DNA of 64,000 bases. Origin: Flaviaestuariibacter flavus. Its GTDB lineage: Bacteria > Bacteroidota > Bacteroidia > Chitinophagales > Chitinophagaceae. Every line of letters starts with the position of its first letter. Positions within the stretch are counted from its first letter, which is position 1. The DNA lies in assembly GCF_004337505.1 (NCBI RefSeq), contig NZ_SJZI01000052.1, forward strand, positions 186,001 to 250,000, read 5' to 3'. The notes beneath the pieces are model-generated. The model ran no database searches, was not told the DNA's origin, and saw only the letters and a list, made by a program, of their open reading frames with translations. A program made the position numbers and the translations under genes. This document shows, one piece after another, positions 16,578-25,534 of the stretch.

Positions 16578-17558
16578 TCAGTTGCGGAGCTTCCGCTCCA
16601 GCTTCAGTGCTTTGGGGAAGAGTACGTTGTTTTCAAGGTGAATATGTGTATGCAGGTCAGCCTCCAGGTTTTTCAGCTTTGAATACAGCAGCGCAAAGCT
16701 GTTGCAAGTGCCTTCGGGCAGATTATAATTATTAGTGATGCGGCGGATCGACTCCAGCAGTTCGCCGGCAGCTTCGTGGTCGGCCTCCATCATCTGCACC
16801 GGCTCGCGCAGCGAAAACTGCTGTTGCAACACACGCGTGTCGCCGCTGGCTTCTGCCTGCGCTAAAGCTTTGATGAAGGGAAACAGCACTTTTTCTTCCT
16901 TGGCGAAGTGTCCGCCCAATTCAGCAAACAACACATCACAGGCCTGTTTCAGTTCTGCCAGCTGGGGATGCGTAGCGCCATGATGCCCGGACACCCGGTT
17001 CAACAGGTCGGCGATTATGGGTGCTTCGTCATAGTAGTAGCGGTGGTGCTTGTTATAGATGTAGTCGGCAAGAAAGGCCGGGTCCCAGCCCTCATAATTT
17101 TCGGTTGGAGCACCCGACTGGCCTGCCTGGTCGAGCTCGGCTTCGACGGCTGCAAGGTCAAGGCCTTTTTCCGCGCAGGTTTGTTGGAGCGATTTCTTAC
17201 CGCCGCAGCAGAAATCAATGCCGTACTTGCGAAAAACTTCAGCCTTGCGCAGGTCTTTCGCGGCAATCTCACCGACTGTTTCGCCCGAAGATTCTTCGAT
17301 CTTCCGTATTTCTACAAGCCACCATTCCGGTCCTTTTTCGAGGTAGGTCCACCCGAATACATTGCCGCGCTCGGCTATGAGCTGGTAATACAATGGCTTC
17401 GGGTCGTGATCGTTGCGGATACGGAAAGCCGTGCCCGGTGCGAGTTCATCAAAATGCCGGAAGATCGTGGGGTGTTTGAACCGGGGCTCGATGGTCGTTA
17501 CCTCCAGGGTGAAAATACCGGCATTTGCCGGTGCGGAAACAATATCGGGAGTTTGCAT
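16578..17558 (-). CDS. ric: DUF2249-Ric (YtfE/ScdA) di-iron Fe-S repair protein
   Basis: 326 residues in three parts: an N-terminal DUF2249 domain (about 10-90, FKHPTIFRHFDELAPGTAFRIRNDHDPKPLYYQL), the ScdA_N segment (VFRKYGIDFCCGGKKSLQQTC) and a hemerythrin-like di-iron four-helix bundle with YIYNKHHRYYYDEAP, HFAKEEKVLFPF, EADHEAAGELL and HTHIHLENNVLFPKAL. Ric proteins release iron to repair Fe-S clusters after NO or oxidative damage. DUF2249 fused ahead of Ric is an added module. It is followed by the Rrf2 regulator 17 bases downstream in one operon. Confidence 0.93.
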   Translation of the reverse strand: MQTPDIVSAPANAGIFTLEVTTIEPRFKHPTIFRHFDELAPGTAFRIRNDHDPKPLYYQLIAERGNVFGWTYLEKGPEWWLVEIRKIEESSGETVGEIAAKDLRKAEVFRKYGIDFCCGGKKSLQQTCAEKGLDLAAVEAELDQAGQSGAPTENYEGWDPAFLADYIYNKHHRYYYDEAPIIADLLNRVSGHHGATHPQLAELKQACDVLFAELGGHFAKEEKVLFPFIKALAQAEASGDTRVLQQQFSLREPVQMMEADHEAAGELLESIRRITNNYNLPEGTCNSFALLYSKLKNLEADLHTHIHLENNVLFPKALKLERKLRN

Positions 17559-17759
17559 ACTGGTTGATTTGCGGGTAAAAGTATTCTGGTGCTTTTATTC
17601 GATCTGCTGACTTTCATCAGCTTTGATCCCCACATTCGTCTTGTTTCCGTTTGCCTGTTTAAAGCACCGCGGTATATGATAAGAATCAGGGCACGGTGAC
17701 GGTAGCGTCAGCTCCCCGCAGTGCACGACGGCGGTCCTTTGTAATACAAAAAGCAGATT

Positions 17760-18584
17760 ATGAAACGCATACTGGTCCCCACTGATTTCTCTCCGAACGC
17801 TGACAAGGCATTTGACTACGCGGTGCAGATCGCCGGTAAGACAGGCGCAGAGCTCCTTGTACTGCATGCGTGCGCCTTCCCGCTACCGGAGTATGCGGAG
17901 CAGCCGGAAGACCTGCGGCAATACAACCGCGTCCGCGCCCTCGGGTTGCAGGAGCGTCTCGATGACTACCTGCTCGCTGCACCCGGACAGGTGAAGACCC
18001 TGCTGGTTGACGGCAGAACTGTTGACGCCATTTTGGAAAAGTCGCGCCGGTACGAGGTGGACCTGATTGTTATGGGCACCCGTGGCGCCGGCAGCCTGAA
18101 GACTCTGTTGTTTGGCACCCGCACCGAGGCGGTGATCGCCGCCAGCCGCATCCCGGTGATTGCCGTACCCGAAAGCTATACCGGCGGCGCGCCGAAAAAC
18201 ATACTCCTGGCTGTTCAGGAAGAAGAATCGGAAACGGTTCTGGCTCCCGCCTTCCATTTACGCGAGTTGTTTGGCGCTTCGTTGAAGACGGTCGTATTCT
18301 CCGACACGAACGAGCCGGTGGGTACCTATATCGATCATGAGCATGGTGTAGCCCAGGCTACCGGCCGGTGGAAAGCGTCATTTTCGCTTCCCGAACTAAA
18401 GAGCGAGCATCTTGTGGGTTCGGGATTTTGTGAAACGATAGAGAACTATGCAGAAGATCAGGATATGAACCTGCTGGTGATGATCACCCGCGCCAATGCC
18501 AGTGTGCCGCACCTGTTCAGTTCCAGCATGACCCGCGAGATGGCCCTTCGGACGGAGATCCCGCTTTTGACGTTGCATGCCTGA
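17760..18584 (+). CDS. Universal stress protein with tandem UspA domains
   Basis: 274 residues made of two UspA folds. The first (MKRILVPTDFSPNADKAFDYAVQIA) ends with the ATP-binding motif GTRGAGSLKTLLFGTRTEAVI; the second half is more divergent and ends SSSMTREMALRTEIPLLTLHA. Cytoplasmic stress protein. It is divergent from ric with about 200 bases between them; CCTTTG at about 17734 may be its -7 box. Proteins of this type are common in Bacteroidota anaerobic or NO-responsive loci. Confidence 0.92.
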   Translation: MKRILVPTDFSPNADKAFDYAVQIAGKTGAELLVLHACAFPLPEYAEQPEDLRQYNRVRALGLQERLDDYLLAAPGQVKTLLVDGRTVDAILEKSRRYEVDLIVMGTRGAGSLKTLLFGTRTEAVIAASRIPVIAVPESYTGGAPKNILLAVQEEESETVLAPAFHLRELFGASLKTVVFSDTNEPVGTYIDHEHGVAQATGRWKASFSLPELKSEHLVGSGFCETIENYAEDQDMNLLVMITRANASVPHLFSSSMTREMALRTEIPLLTLHA

Positions 18585-19009
18585 TGAGCGGCTCGGCTGA
18601 TCGTCAACGACCTCTGTAAATGCAATAACGTTGGATCAGGGCTTTAAAAATCTACTTAATCATCAAAAGCCTGTCTACAAAAAGTGCACAGAAACGGCAG
18701 GTGGTCGTACCATTTGGCTGAGCATCTAAGGCGTGTTGTCGAATACTGGACGGTGAGGTCAGGACCGGATTCGTTAGTCGTTAAGCCTCAATTTCTTAAA
18801 GTCACTTGTGTTCTTTTGTGACATAAATCAAATAGGTTAATGGGTAGCGTGACGGTTGAGTTTTATTCGCTTTTTCACTGTCAAACCAAAGATAGAATGA
18901 CACACGAGCCGCCTGATAAAACGGAACGGAAAAGAATCTGGTTCGAGCACAAGCGGCTTATTCGTAATAATTCGAATTTATCGGTTAGGTAATTTCCCCT
19001 GACATTCAG
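18585..19009. other. Non-coding stretch before a decayed copper-oxidase gene
   Basis: 425 bases with no reading frame that looks coding. It may contain the eroded 5' portion of the multicopper oxidase copy that follows, but I find no recognisable remnant of its first cupredoxin domains. Only a loose GTCAC...GTGAC everted pair (about 18801-18823) is visible, which I do not call. Confidence 0.5.
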
Positions 19010-19520
19010 CTGATGCCGACATGGCAAGATGAAGGATATGAGTATGGCTATGAGCCTGCAGCGGATGGACATGAATATGGTGATGTATCCTGAAATAACG
19101 GGTGGGGTGGGGGACCAGGAGGGCGCTGGAGCCATTCCAAAGCAGGCGAGCCCCGACGGCGACCACATTCTGGCTGGAATGCAGCACGGAAATATGGATG
19201 TGCCTGCCTTAAGAAAGGAACCTGCTTGGCAGATCAGTAATAAAAGCAACCGTAGTACCATAACCGGTGGCGTTCAATACATCACCCCCTTTCTCTTTCT
19301 GCCGGCTGCGCGGATCGGCAGAAACGGTAAACTGCGCTTTCAGTTAAGCCGGGAAGACATTCGCATTACTTCCCGGCTCCGTTTGCAATCATGGGAAATT
19401 CGGATAAGGAGTATATGGCCGGTTTCCGGTACATTGTATCCAGGTGATTCGCACTTTCGACTCATTGCGACAGCGATATCGGATCAGGGGGCGGAATTGC
19501 ATTTACCTGTTAATAAATAA
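19010..19520 (+). pseudogene. Remnant of multicopper oxidase-PcoB fusion gene
   Basis: The 163-codon reading frame from 19029 joins two pieces of the intact gene at 37755-39962. Its start (SMAMSLQRMDMNMVMYPEI) matches the Met-rich linker DMGLQQMDMNTVMYPEI of that protein, and its latter half (ITGGVQYITPFLFLPAARI, GKLRFQLSREDIRITSRLRL) matches the barrel part (CAGVQYVLPMLLKADARI, GKLRLQVGREDMALSSRLRF). After this the match continues at DNA level but in other frames (TCGGATAAGGAGTATATGGC, then a match to the final CATTACGACAGCGATATG). Cupredoxin domains 1 and 2, the last copper-ligand domain and part of the barrel are missing. It is therefore a deleted and frameshifted paralogue. Confidence 0.85.
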
Positions 19521-19525
19521 GTCAT

Positions 19526-19789
19526 ATGAGCGTTCCTGTCCATTACGATCGCAGCCTTTTGCTCAGCGAAAAAATTTTATATGTGCTTTCCGTCCTGAAA
19601 AAGGAAAGTATCAGTGAGCTGAGCGCGGAGATTGTTGAATTAGACGGCATTGCGGCGGAAGAAGAAGTTGCTGAAATGACCAGAGATATCGAGCAGGAAA
19701 TTAAGAAGATGTGCGCCGAAAAGATAGTGGAGAAGTTGAAAGAACACCGGCAAAAGGTTCGGTATGTCATTGTTGAACCGGAAGAGTAG
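19526..19789 (+). CDS. Small acidic coiled protein, unknown
   Basis: 87 residues, rich in Glu and Lys, predicted alpha-helical: LLLSEKILYVLSVLKKESISELSAEIVELDG and EIEQEIKKMCAEKIVEKLKEHRQKVRYVIVEPEE. No signal peptide or membrane segment. It lies just after the decayed copper-oxidase copy and 38 bases before a DUF305 gene, so it may belong to the copper cluster. No family recognised. Confidence 0.65.
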   Translation: MSVPVHYDRSLLLSEKILYVLSVLKKESISELSAEIVELDGIAAEEEVAEMTRDIEQEIKKMCAEKIVEKLKEHRQKVRYVIVEPEE

Positions 19790-19827
19790 CGGTTATTGAT
19801 TTCCCAACATTAAAAAATTGTTTGAAG

Positions 19828-20319
19828 ATGGCAATGATGCAAATGAAAAAGATGCAACCAATGAAAGGAATGAGTTACAAAAAGTTTTGGCTTACAATGT
19901 TCATTTCCTTCATTATTATGTACACCGTCATGTTCCTGAACATTGATAATGCCAGCCATTATCACACCAGCTTAACACGTATTTACATGGCGCTGCTGAT
20001 GGTTGCACCAATGGCGGTTGTAATGATGGCAATGATGGGCACTATGTATCCAAACAAAAACACGAACATGGCCATTATTTTCGGCGGAATAGTCGTGTTC
20101 TTCCTTTCACTGATCGCTTTGCGTACGCAAACGCCGATTGGCGACATTCAGTATATGAAAGCGATGATCCCGCACCACTCTTCAGCCATTATGGTTAGTA
20201 AACACGCAAAAATCACGGATCCTGAGGTGAAAAGACTATCGGAACAGATAATAGCCGCACAGGAGCGCGAGATTGCAGAAATGGATGCAATGATTACTCG
20301 CCTGAAAAACAGTCAGTAG
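19828..20319 (+). CDS. DUF305-family membrane protein with Met-rich N-terminus
   Basis: 163 residues from the ATG at 19828; a TTG two codons upstream is a less likely start. The N-terminus is Met-rich (MAMMQMKKMQPMKGM), followed by three membrane segments and a C-terminal DUF305 helix pair with IQYMKAMIPHHSSAIMVSKHAKI and EIAEMDAMITRLK. The MIPHHSSAI motif is the family signature and a likely metal site. Such proteins commonly accompany copper P-ATPases and multicopper oxidases, as here. Role in copper binding at the membrane is inferred. Confidence 0.85.
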   Translation: MAMMQMKKMQPMKGMSYKKFWLTMFISFIIMYTVMFLNIDNASHYHTSLTRIYMALLMVAPMAVVMMAMMGTMYPNKNTNMAIIFGGIVVFFLSLIALRTQTPIGDIQYMKAMIPHHSSAIMVSKHAKITDPEVKRLSEQIIAAQEREIAEMDAMITRLKNSQ

Positions 20320-20349
20320 GGGGTATGCGTAGATTAAAATATTCCTGCT

Positions 20350-22431
20350 ATGGAACAGACACCTCACCAGCACCACGGTCAAAAGGGTTCTTCACACGTC
20401 GCTCATAATACTGCTTCTGATCCCGTTTCTCCCGAAGTTCATGGCGGACACGACAAGCACGCCGGCCATCATACCCAGGATTTCCTGACCCGGTTTTGGG
20501 TATGCCTGGTGGTAACTGTGCCGGTGCTTTTGCTGTCTCCTATGATCCAGTCCTGGCTCGGCTACTCGTTGCGCTTTCCGGGCGACATATATGTCCTGTT
20601 GGCATTAGGCGCCTTTATCTATTTCTATGGCGGGCTTCCGTTTTTAAAAGGAATGATCAGCGAAATCCGCGATCGTGCGATCGGCATGATGACCCTGGTG
20701 GCCCTCGCGATCTCGGTAGCCTTTTTCTACAGCGTGGCCGTGGTCTTTGGGCTTCGCGGCATGGACTTTTTCTGGGAGCTGGCCACGCTTATCGACATCA
20801 TGCTGCTAGGGCACTGGCTGGAAATGCGGTCCCAAACGGCCGCATCAAATGCCTTGCAGTCGCTGGTGGCGCTTTTGCCTTCCCAGGTGCACCTTGTTGA
20901 AACGGATGGCGTTCGGGACATTGAATTAATAGACCTGCACAATAACGATATAGTGCTGGTCAAGCCAGGGGAGAAAATGCCGGCGGATGGCCATGTGGTG
21001 GCGGGAGAAAGCTTTGTCGACGAAAGCATGCTGACCGGCGAGAGTGTACCTGTCCGCAAGACCAGGGGTGACCGGGTGATTGCCGGCGCAATCAACGGTG
21101 ATGGGGCCCTGCGCCTGCATGTTACCGGCGCGGGTGCAGACAGCTACCTGAATAAGGTCATTGCCCTGGTTCAGTCGGCGCAGAATGCCAAATCGGCTAC
21201 CCAAAACCTGGCCGACCGGGTAGCTAAGTGGCTCACTTTTATTTCCATCATCGTAGGAGTCGGCACTTTCCTTTTCTGGTACCTGCAGGACCGGAACCTG
21301 GCCTTCGCGCTGGAACGGCTCGTAACTGTGATGGTCACCTCCTGCCCGCATGCGCTCGGAGTGGCCATACCGCTGGTCGTCGCTATCTCTACCACCCGTG
21401 CTGCTATCAGCGGCCTGCTGATCCGCAACCGTACTGCCTTTGAGAATGCACGGAAGCTTACTACCGTCATTTTCGACAAGACCGGTACCCTGACAAAAGG
21501 ATCGCACGAAGTGCAGCAGGTTTTGCCGGCAAATGAGTCAATCAACGCGGAAAGCCTGTTGCAGCTCGCCGCTTCTGCGCAACAAAATTCAGAGCACTAT
21601 ATCGCCCGCGGAATGCTTCGCGCCCTGAAGCAGCAAAATATAGCACTATTGCCTTCCTCCGGCTTCCGTAATGAGCAAGGTGCGGGCGTGGAAGCTACGG
21701 TTGCAGGTAAGAAGATCGCCGTTGGTGGACCGAATTATTTCGGCAGCCGGAATAGCCCCGTTCCGGCGATCCCCTCCTCCGTTGACCAGGCTGCCGAGAC
21801 AGTGAGCTTCGTCCTGATTGACGGGACACTCGCAGGCTATATTACCCTTGCCGACTCGATCCGCGAAACAGCCCCGGACGCGATCCGGCACCTGAAATCG
21901 ATGGGCATCCGCTCCTTCCTTCTTACCGGCGATAATGAACAGGTAGCCGCTTCAGTGGCCCAAAAGCTCCATATGGACGGATTTATGGCCAATGTATTGC
22001 CGCACCAAAAGCAGGAGCGGCTGCAGTCGCTCCAGCAAAAAGGGGAAATTGTAGCCATGACCGGCGATGGCGTGAATGACGCGCCCGCATTGGCACAGGC
22101 GGATGTGGGCATAGCCGTAGGAAGCGGCACCGACGTGGCCGCCGAGACGGCGGACATCATCCTGGTAAACAGCGACCCGCAGGATGTGGTGAATATGATC
22201 GCTTTTGGGCGAGCTACCTACCGGAAAATGAAACAGAATCTTTTCTGGGCTGTAGGTTATAACCTGGTTGCTATTCCATTGGCCGCCGGGGTACTCTACC
22301 CTAAGTTCATGCTAAGTCCGGCGATGGGTGCTGTGCTGATGAGCCTGAGTACCATCGTAGTAGCATTCAACGCACAATTGTTGCGCCGGCAATTTCATCC
22401 GGTCAGGCACCAGGATTTGGAACAGGAGTGA
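20350..22431 (+). CDS. CopB-type (CPH) heavy-metal P-type ATPase
   Basis: 693-residue P1B-ATPase. The N-terminus is His-rich ([22 protein letters not shown]) in place of a CxxC HMA domain. The metal-translocation helix has C332-P333-H334 ([13 protein letters not shown]), the CopB/P1B-3 signature; also seen are TGES in the actuator, D376-KTGTLT phosphorylation loop, HYIARGM (in place of the usual HP) and [18 protein letters not shown]1B-3 pumps export copper, Cu(II) or Cu(I), or silver. It follows DUF305 by 30 bases, so the two are likely co-transcribed. Confidence 0.93.
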   Translation: MEQTPHQHHGQKGSSHVAHNTASDPVSPEVHGGHDKHAGHHTQDFLTRFWVCLVVTVPVLLLSPMIQSWLGYSLRFPGDIYVLLALGAFIYFYGGLPFLKGMISEIRDRAIGMMTLVALAISVAFFYSVAVVFGLRGMDFFWELATLIDIMLLGHWLEMRSQTAASNALQSLVALLPSQVHLVETDGVRDIELIDLHNNDIVLVKPGEKMPADGHVVAGESFVDESMLTGESVPVRKTRGDRVIAGAINGDGALRLHVTGAGADSYLNKVIALVQSAQNAKSATQNLADRVAKWLTFISIIVGVGTFLFWYLQDRNLAFALERLVTVMVTSCPHALGVAIPLVVAISTTRAAISGLLIRNRTAFENARKLTTVIFDKTGTLTKGSHEVQQVLPANESINAESLLQLAASAQQNSEHYIARGMLRALKQQNIALLPSSGFRNEQGAGVEATVAGKKIAVGGPNYFGSRNSPVPAIPSSVDQAAETVSFVLIDGTLAGYITLADSIRETAPDAIRHLKSMGIRSFLLTGDNEQVAASVAQKLHMDGFMANVLPHQKQERLQSLQQKGEIVAMTGDGVNDAPALAQADVGIAVGSGTDVAAETADIILVNSDPQDVVNMIAFGRATYRKMKQNLFWAVGYNLVAIPLAAGVLYPKFMLSPAMGAVLMSLSTIVVAFNAQLLRRQFHPVRHQDLEQE

Positions 22432-22477
22432 ACGGGATAGCTTTTTAGAGCTTGTGACAGGTGTATGCGTCCGAATT

Positions 22478-22503
22478 GTGATACAGGTCGAATGCTACCT
22501 TTG
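22478..22503 (+). promoter_or_regulatory. Autoregulatory operator overlapping crp-like promoter
   Basis: GTGATACAGGTCGA (22478-22491) is a degenerate copy of the GTGAC-N4-GTCAC operators found downstream. It lies between ATTG (-33) and TACCTTTG (-7, 22496-22503), with its centre 11.5 bp before the -7 box. Binding there would block RNA polymerase, predicting self-repression. The -7 box is only 5 bases from the ATG, so the mRNA is probably leaderless. Confidence 0.7.
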
Positions 22504-22508
22504 TTTTC

Positions 22509-23156
22509 ATGACCGAAAAAGAGTTGAGCCTGTATTTTCCTACGCTTGAGCCGGAACTGCTTGCCGAAATGATCCGGGTTGCGGACGTTCGGGAGTTGCC
22601 GGAAGGGACGGTACTCATGCGCACCGGGCAAAATATCCGTACGGCCCTGCTCGTGCTCGAAGGACTGGTCAAGGTCTACCGCGAAGATGAAGAAGGCAAT
22701 GAGTTCCTGATGTATTACCTCGACTCCGGGAAAGCCTGCGCCGTTTCGCTGGTGTGCGAGCTGGGAAAAGAGCAAAGCGGCCTCATGGTAAAGGCGGTTA
22801 CCAACGCTACGGTCCTGGCCATTCCCCTGCAGCAGGTGGACGCCTGGATGGGCAAATACAAAAGCTGGGCGCAGTTTTCCGTTTCTTCCTACCGCGATCG
22901 CTTCGATGAGCTGTTACAGACCATCGACCAGATCGCGTTCCGCAGCCTGGATGAACGTCTTGTGTTTTACCTGCGGCGCTACCAGGAAAAGTTCGGAACC
23001 AGGCAGGTGCCGGTCCCGTTCACCGAGATCGCCCAGGATCTCAACTCTTCGCGCGAGGTGATCTCCCGCCTCATGAAAAAGCTCTCGGAGCGGGGCGCCG
23101 TTCGCCTCTTCAAATCGTATGTTGAGATCGTGGATCTCGGCACTGTACTCCCGTGA
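22509..23156 (+). CDS. Crp/Fnr-family regulator of the sulfur island
   Basis: 215 residues: an N-terminal cyclic-nucleotide-like beta-barrel (about 10-120), a dimer helix and a C-terminal winged helix with recognition helix SSREVISRLMKKL. The R-E-x3-R pattern is that of E. coli CRP, which reads GTGA half-sites, matching the GTGA-N6-TCAC operators in this island. There are only two cysteines, C77 and C83 (GKACAVSLVCELG), in the sensor barrel; no FNR-type N-terminal Fe-S ligands. A thiol or persulfide switch is a reasonable hypothesis, not shown. Four nearby operons have matching sites. The stop codon lies inside the next operator. Confidence 0.93.
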   Translation: MTEKELSLYFPTLEPELLAEMIRVADVRELPEGTVLMRTGQNIRTALLVLEGLVKVYREDEEGNEFLMYYLDSGKACAVSLVCELGKEQSGLMVKAVTNATVLAIPLQQVDAWMGKYKSWAQFSVSSYRDRFDELLQTIDQIAFRSLDERLVFYLRRYQEKFGTRQVPVPFTEIAQDLNSSREVISRLMKKLSERGAVRLFKSYVEIVDLGTVLP

Positions 23157-23196
23157 CCCGGGTCACGTTTCGCTGCGGACACAACGTCCACCTTCG
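23153..23196 (+). promoter_or_regulatory. Operator and promoter of TauE/SafE gene
   Basis: GTGACCCGGGTCAC (23153-23166; the perfect palindrome extends to 16 bp with flanking C and G) overlaps the stop codon of the regulator gene. Its centre (23159.5) is exactly 29.5 bp before the CACCTTCG -7 box (23189-23196), the spacing of a class II activator site near -41. Confidence 0.85.
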
Positions 23197-23213
23197 CTTT
23201 CCAAACAGAAAGC

Positions 23214-24011
23214 ATGGCGTTATTTGGCTATTTCGCATCCCTGCTGATCGGTGTGTCGCTCGGCCTCATCGGTGGTGGCGGATCCATTCTCACCGTCCCG
23301 GTGCTGGTGTACCTCTTCGGGTTGAACCCGCTCCTGGCAACCTCCTATTCACTCTTTGTGGTGGGCTCCACGAGCTTCGTCGGTGCCCTCAACAACTTCC
23401 GTAAGCGATTGGTACACCTGAAGGCAGTTGTTCTTTTCGGCTCCTCTTCGCTGGTCACCGTCTTTGCCACCCGGCGCTTCCTCGTGCCGGCAATTCCCCA
23501 GAACCTGGCACAGGTGGGAAGTTTCACGCTTACTTCTTCGCTGCTCACGATGGTGCTTTTTGCGGTACTGATGCTGCTGGCTTCAGTGAGCATGATCCGT
23601 GGCCGTAAAGAGGAGGCTCATGCATCGGAGTGCGCTGAATACTTCACCGTTAAAAAGCTGCTTGACTATGGCATCGGCATCGGTCTGATTACCGGGCTTT
23701 TGGGCGCCGGGGGCGGATTTCTCCTGATTCCTGCGCTCGTGCTGCTTCTTAGGCTCCCCATGAAGATGGCGGTGGGTACTTCTCTACTCATCATTGCACT
23801 GAACTCGCTGATCGGCTTTGCCGGTGATCTCGGCCACGTGGCGATCCGGTGGGGCTTCCTGCTGCGGATCACTGCAATCGCAGTAGCCGGAATTTTCCTG
23901 GGTGGCGCCATCGGTAAAAAGATCGCAGGCGAGCGCCTCAAAAAAGGTTTTGGCTGGTTTGTGTTGCTGATGGGCACCTACATCCTGGTCCGCGAAACCC
24001 TTCTGAAATAA
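23214..24011 (+). CDS. TauE/SafE-family sulfur-compound permease
   Basis: 265 residues with about eight membrane helices. The duplicated family motif is visible at the start of each half: IGVSLGLIGGGGSILTVPVL and IGLITGLLGAGGGFLLIPALV. TauE/SafE proteins move sulfur-containing anions (sulfite, sulfoacetate, possibly thiosulfate) across the inner membrane. It directly follows the Crp/Fnr gene, with its own operator, and precedes persulfide-oxidising genes, so export of sulfite formed in the cytoplasm is likely. Confidence 0.92.
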   Translation: MALFGYFASLLIGVSLGLIGGGGSILTVPVLVYLFGLNPLLATSYSLFVVGSTSFVGALNNFRKRLVHLKAVVLFGSSSLVTVFATRRFLVPAIPQNLAQVGSFTLTSSLLTMVLFAVLMLLASVSMIRGRKEEAHASECAEYFTVKKLLDYGIGIGLITGLLGAGGGFLLIPALVLLLRLPMKMAVGTSLLIIALNSLIGFAGDLGHVAIRWGFLLRITAIAVAGIFLGGAIGKKIAGERLKKGFGWFVLLMGTYILVRETLLK

Positions 24012-24025
24012 GCCGACCGCGCACT

Positions 24026-24069
24026 GTGACTCAGGTCACGGATGGCCCGGAAACAACAGGAGAACTTTA
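24026..24069 (+). promoter_or_regulatory. Operator and promoter of first MBL-rhodanese gene
   Basis: GTGACTCAGGTCAC (24026-24039), centre 24032.5; the -7 candidate GAACTTTA begins at 24062, again 29.5 bp away. A GTG within the palindrome is in frame with the gene but is operator, not start codon. Confidence 0.85.
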
Positions 24070-24088
24070 CAGGTATAAACGAAACAAT

Positions 24089-25507
24089 ATGAAAATTGAA
24101 CAGATCTATACCGGTTGCCTGGCACAAGGCGCCTACTATATCGAAAGCGACGGCGAGGCCGTGGTGATCGACCCCCTGCGCGAGGTGGCCCCTTACCTGG
24201 CCAAAGCTGCGGGTGATGGTGCGCGGATCAAGTACATTTTTGAGACGCACTTCCATGCCGACTTTGTTTCAGGTCACGTGGATCTCTCCCGGGAAACGGG
24301 TGCCCCGATCGTTTACGGTCCGGGCGCAGATACTGCCTTTGAAGCGCACGTTGCTCAGGATGGTGAAGAGTTTCGCGAAGGTACGGTCACCTTTCAATTG
24401 CTCCACACGCCAGGTCACACCCTGGAGAGCGCCTGCTTTCTTTTGAAGGATGAGACCGGTAAGGCCGTGGCCCTGTTCAGCGGTGACACTCTTTTTATCG
24501 GCGATGTGGGCCGTCCTGACCTCGCACAAAAAGCCGCGCATATGACGCAGGAAGAGCTGGCAGGAACGCTGTATGACTCGCTCCGTACAAAAGTGATGAC
24601 GCTGCCCGACGAAGTGGTCGTTTATCCCGCGCACGGTGCCGGCTCTGCCTGCGGTAAGAACATGAGCAAAGACACCTCCGACACGCTTGGCAACCAGAAG
24701 CGGACGAATTATGCCCTTCGTGCCGATATGACGCGGGGGGAATTCATTCATGAAGTAACGGATGGGCTTACAACTCCGCCGGCATTCTTCCCCTTGAATG
24801 TGATGCTCAATAAGCACGGCTACGACAACATCGGCGAAGTGCTGAAGCGCGGCCAGCAAGCCTTGGACCCGGATGCGTTCGAGGCAGCTGCCAATGAAAC
24901 CGGTGCGCTCATCCTGGATACGCGGGCGCCGCAAGTCTTCGCGAATGGATTTATTCCGAACGCGATAAACATTGGTATCGATGGCTCTTTTGCCCCTTGG
25001 GTAGGTGCGCTGATCCCCGACATCCGGCAGCCCATTCTGCTGGTAACGGAACCCGGCCGCGAGGAAGAGGTGGTGACCCGCCTGGCACGGGTCGGCTACG
25101 ACGGAACAATCGGTTACCTGGACGGCGGCTTCGATGCCTGGCAGGCTGACGGGAAAGAAGTGGACCATGTCGATTCAATATCTGCGACATCCTTTGCAGC
25201 GTTTGCTGCGCTGCCGGATGTAAAGATCCTTGATGTGCGGAAGCCTGGGGAGGTCGTGAGCGAACACGTAGTGGGTTCCCAGAACCTGCCGCTCGATAAC
25301 ATCAATGACCACATCGCTTCACTCGACCCCGAGCAGACCTACTTCGTACACTGCGCCGGCGGCTACCGCTCCATGATCTTTAACTCGATCCTGCGCGCCC
25401 GCGGCTTCCACAAGCTGGTAGATGTACAAGGCGGCTTCAAAGCCATCAAAGAGAGCGGCGCGGTACCGGTAACAGCCTATCTGTGCCCGAGTACGCTTGC
25501 TAAATAA
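24089..25507 (+). CDS. Metallo-beta-lactamase/double-rhodanese persulfide dioxygenase
   Basis: 472 residues from the ATG at 24089. The N-terminal MBL domain has ETHFHADFVSGH (H54, H56, D58), TPGHTLES and SGDTLFIGDVGRPDL, close to ETHE1/CstB-type persulfide dioxygenases that bind one iron and oxidise low-molecular-weight persulfides to sulfite. Two rhodanese domains follow: the first (about 265-355) lacks the active Cys (PILLVTEPGREEEV), the second has C422-AGGYRS. Acts in the cytoplasm to remove sulfane sulfur. It follows an operator for the nearby Crp/Fnr protein and heads a run of rhodanese and membrane genes. Confidence 0.94.
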   Translation: MKIEQIYTGCLAQGAYYIESDGEAVVIDPLREVAPYLAKAAGDGARIKYIFETHFHADFVSGHVDLSRETGAPIVYGPGADTAFEAHVAQDGEEFREGTVTFQLLHTPGHTLESACFLLKDETGKAVALFSGDTLFIGDVGRPDLAQKAAHMTQEELAGTLYDSLRTKVMTLPDEVVVYPAHGAGSACGKNMSKDTSDTLGNQKRTNYALRADMTRGEFIHEVTDGLTTPPAFFPLNVMLNKHGYDNIGEVLKRGQQALDPDAFEAAANETGALILDTRAPQVFANGFIPNAINIGIDGSFAPWVGALIPDIRQPILLVTEPGREEEVVTRLARVGYDGTIGYLDGGFDAWQADGKEVDHVDSISATSFAAFAALPDVKILDVRKPGEVVSEHVVGSQNLPLDNINDHIASLDPEQTYFVHCAGGYRSMIFNSILRARGFHKLVDVQGGFKAIKESGAVPVTAYLCPSTLAK

Positions 25508-25534
25508 TCACGAATACACGTAAATCACTTTGTT

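Noticed and set aside
18801-18823. GTCAC...GTGAC pair as another sulfur-regulator operator
   Set aside because: The half-sites point outward with a longer spacer, and no intact gene follows.
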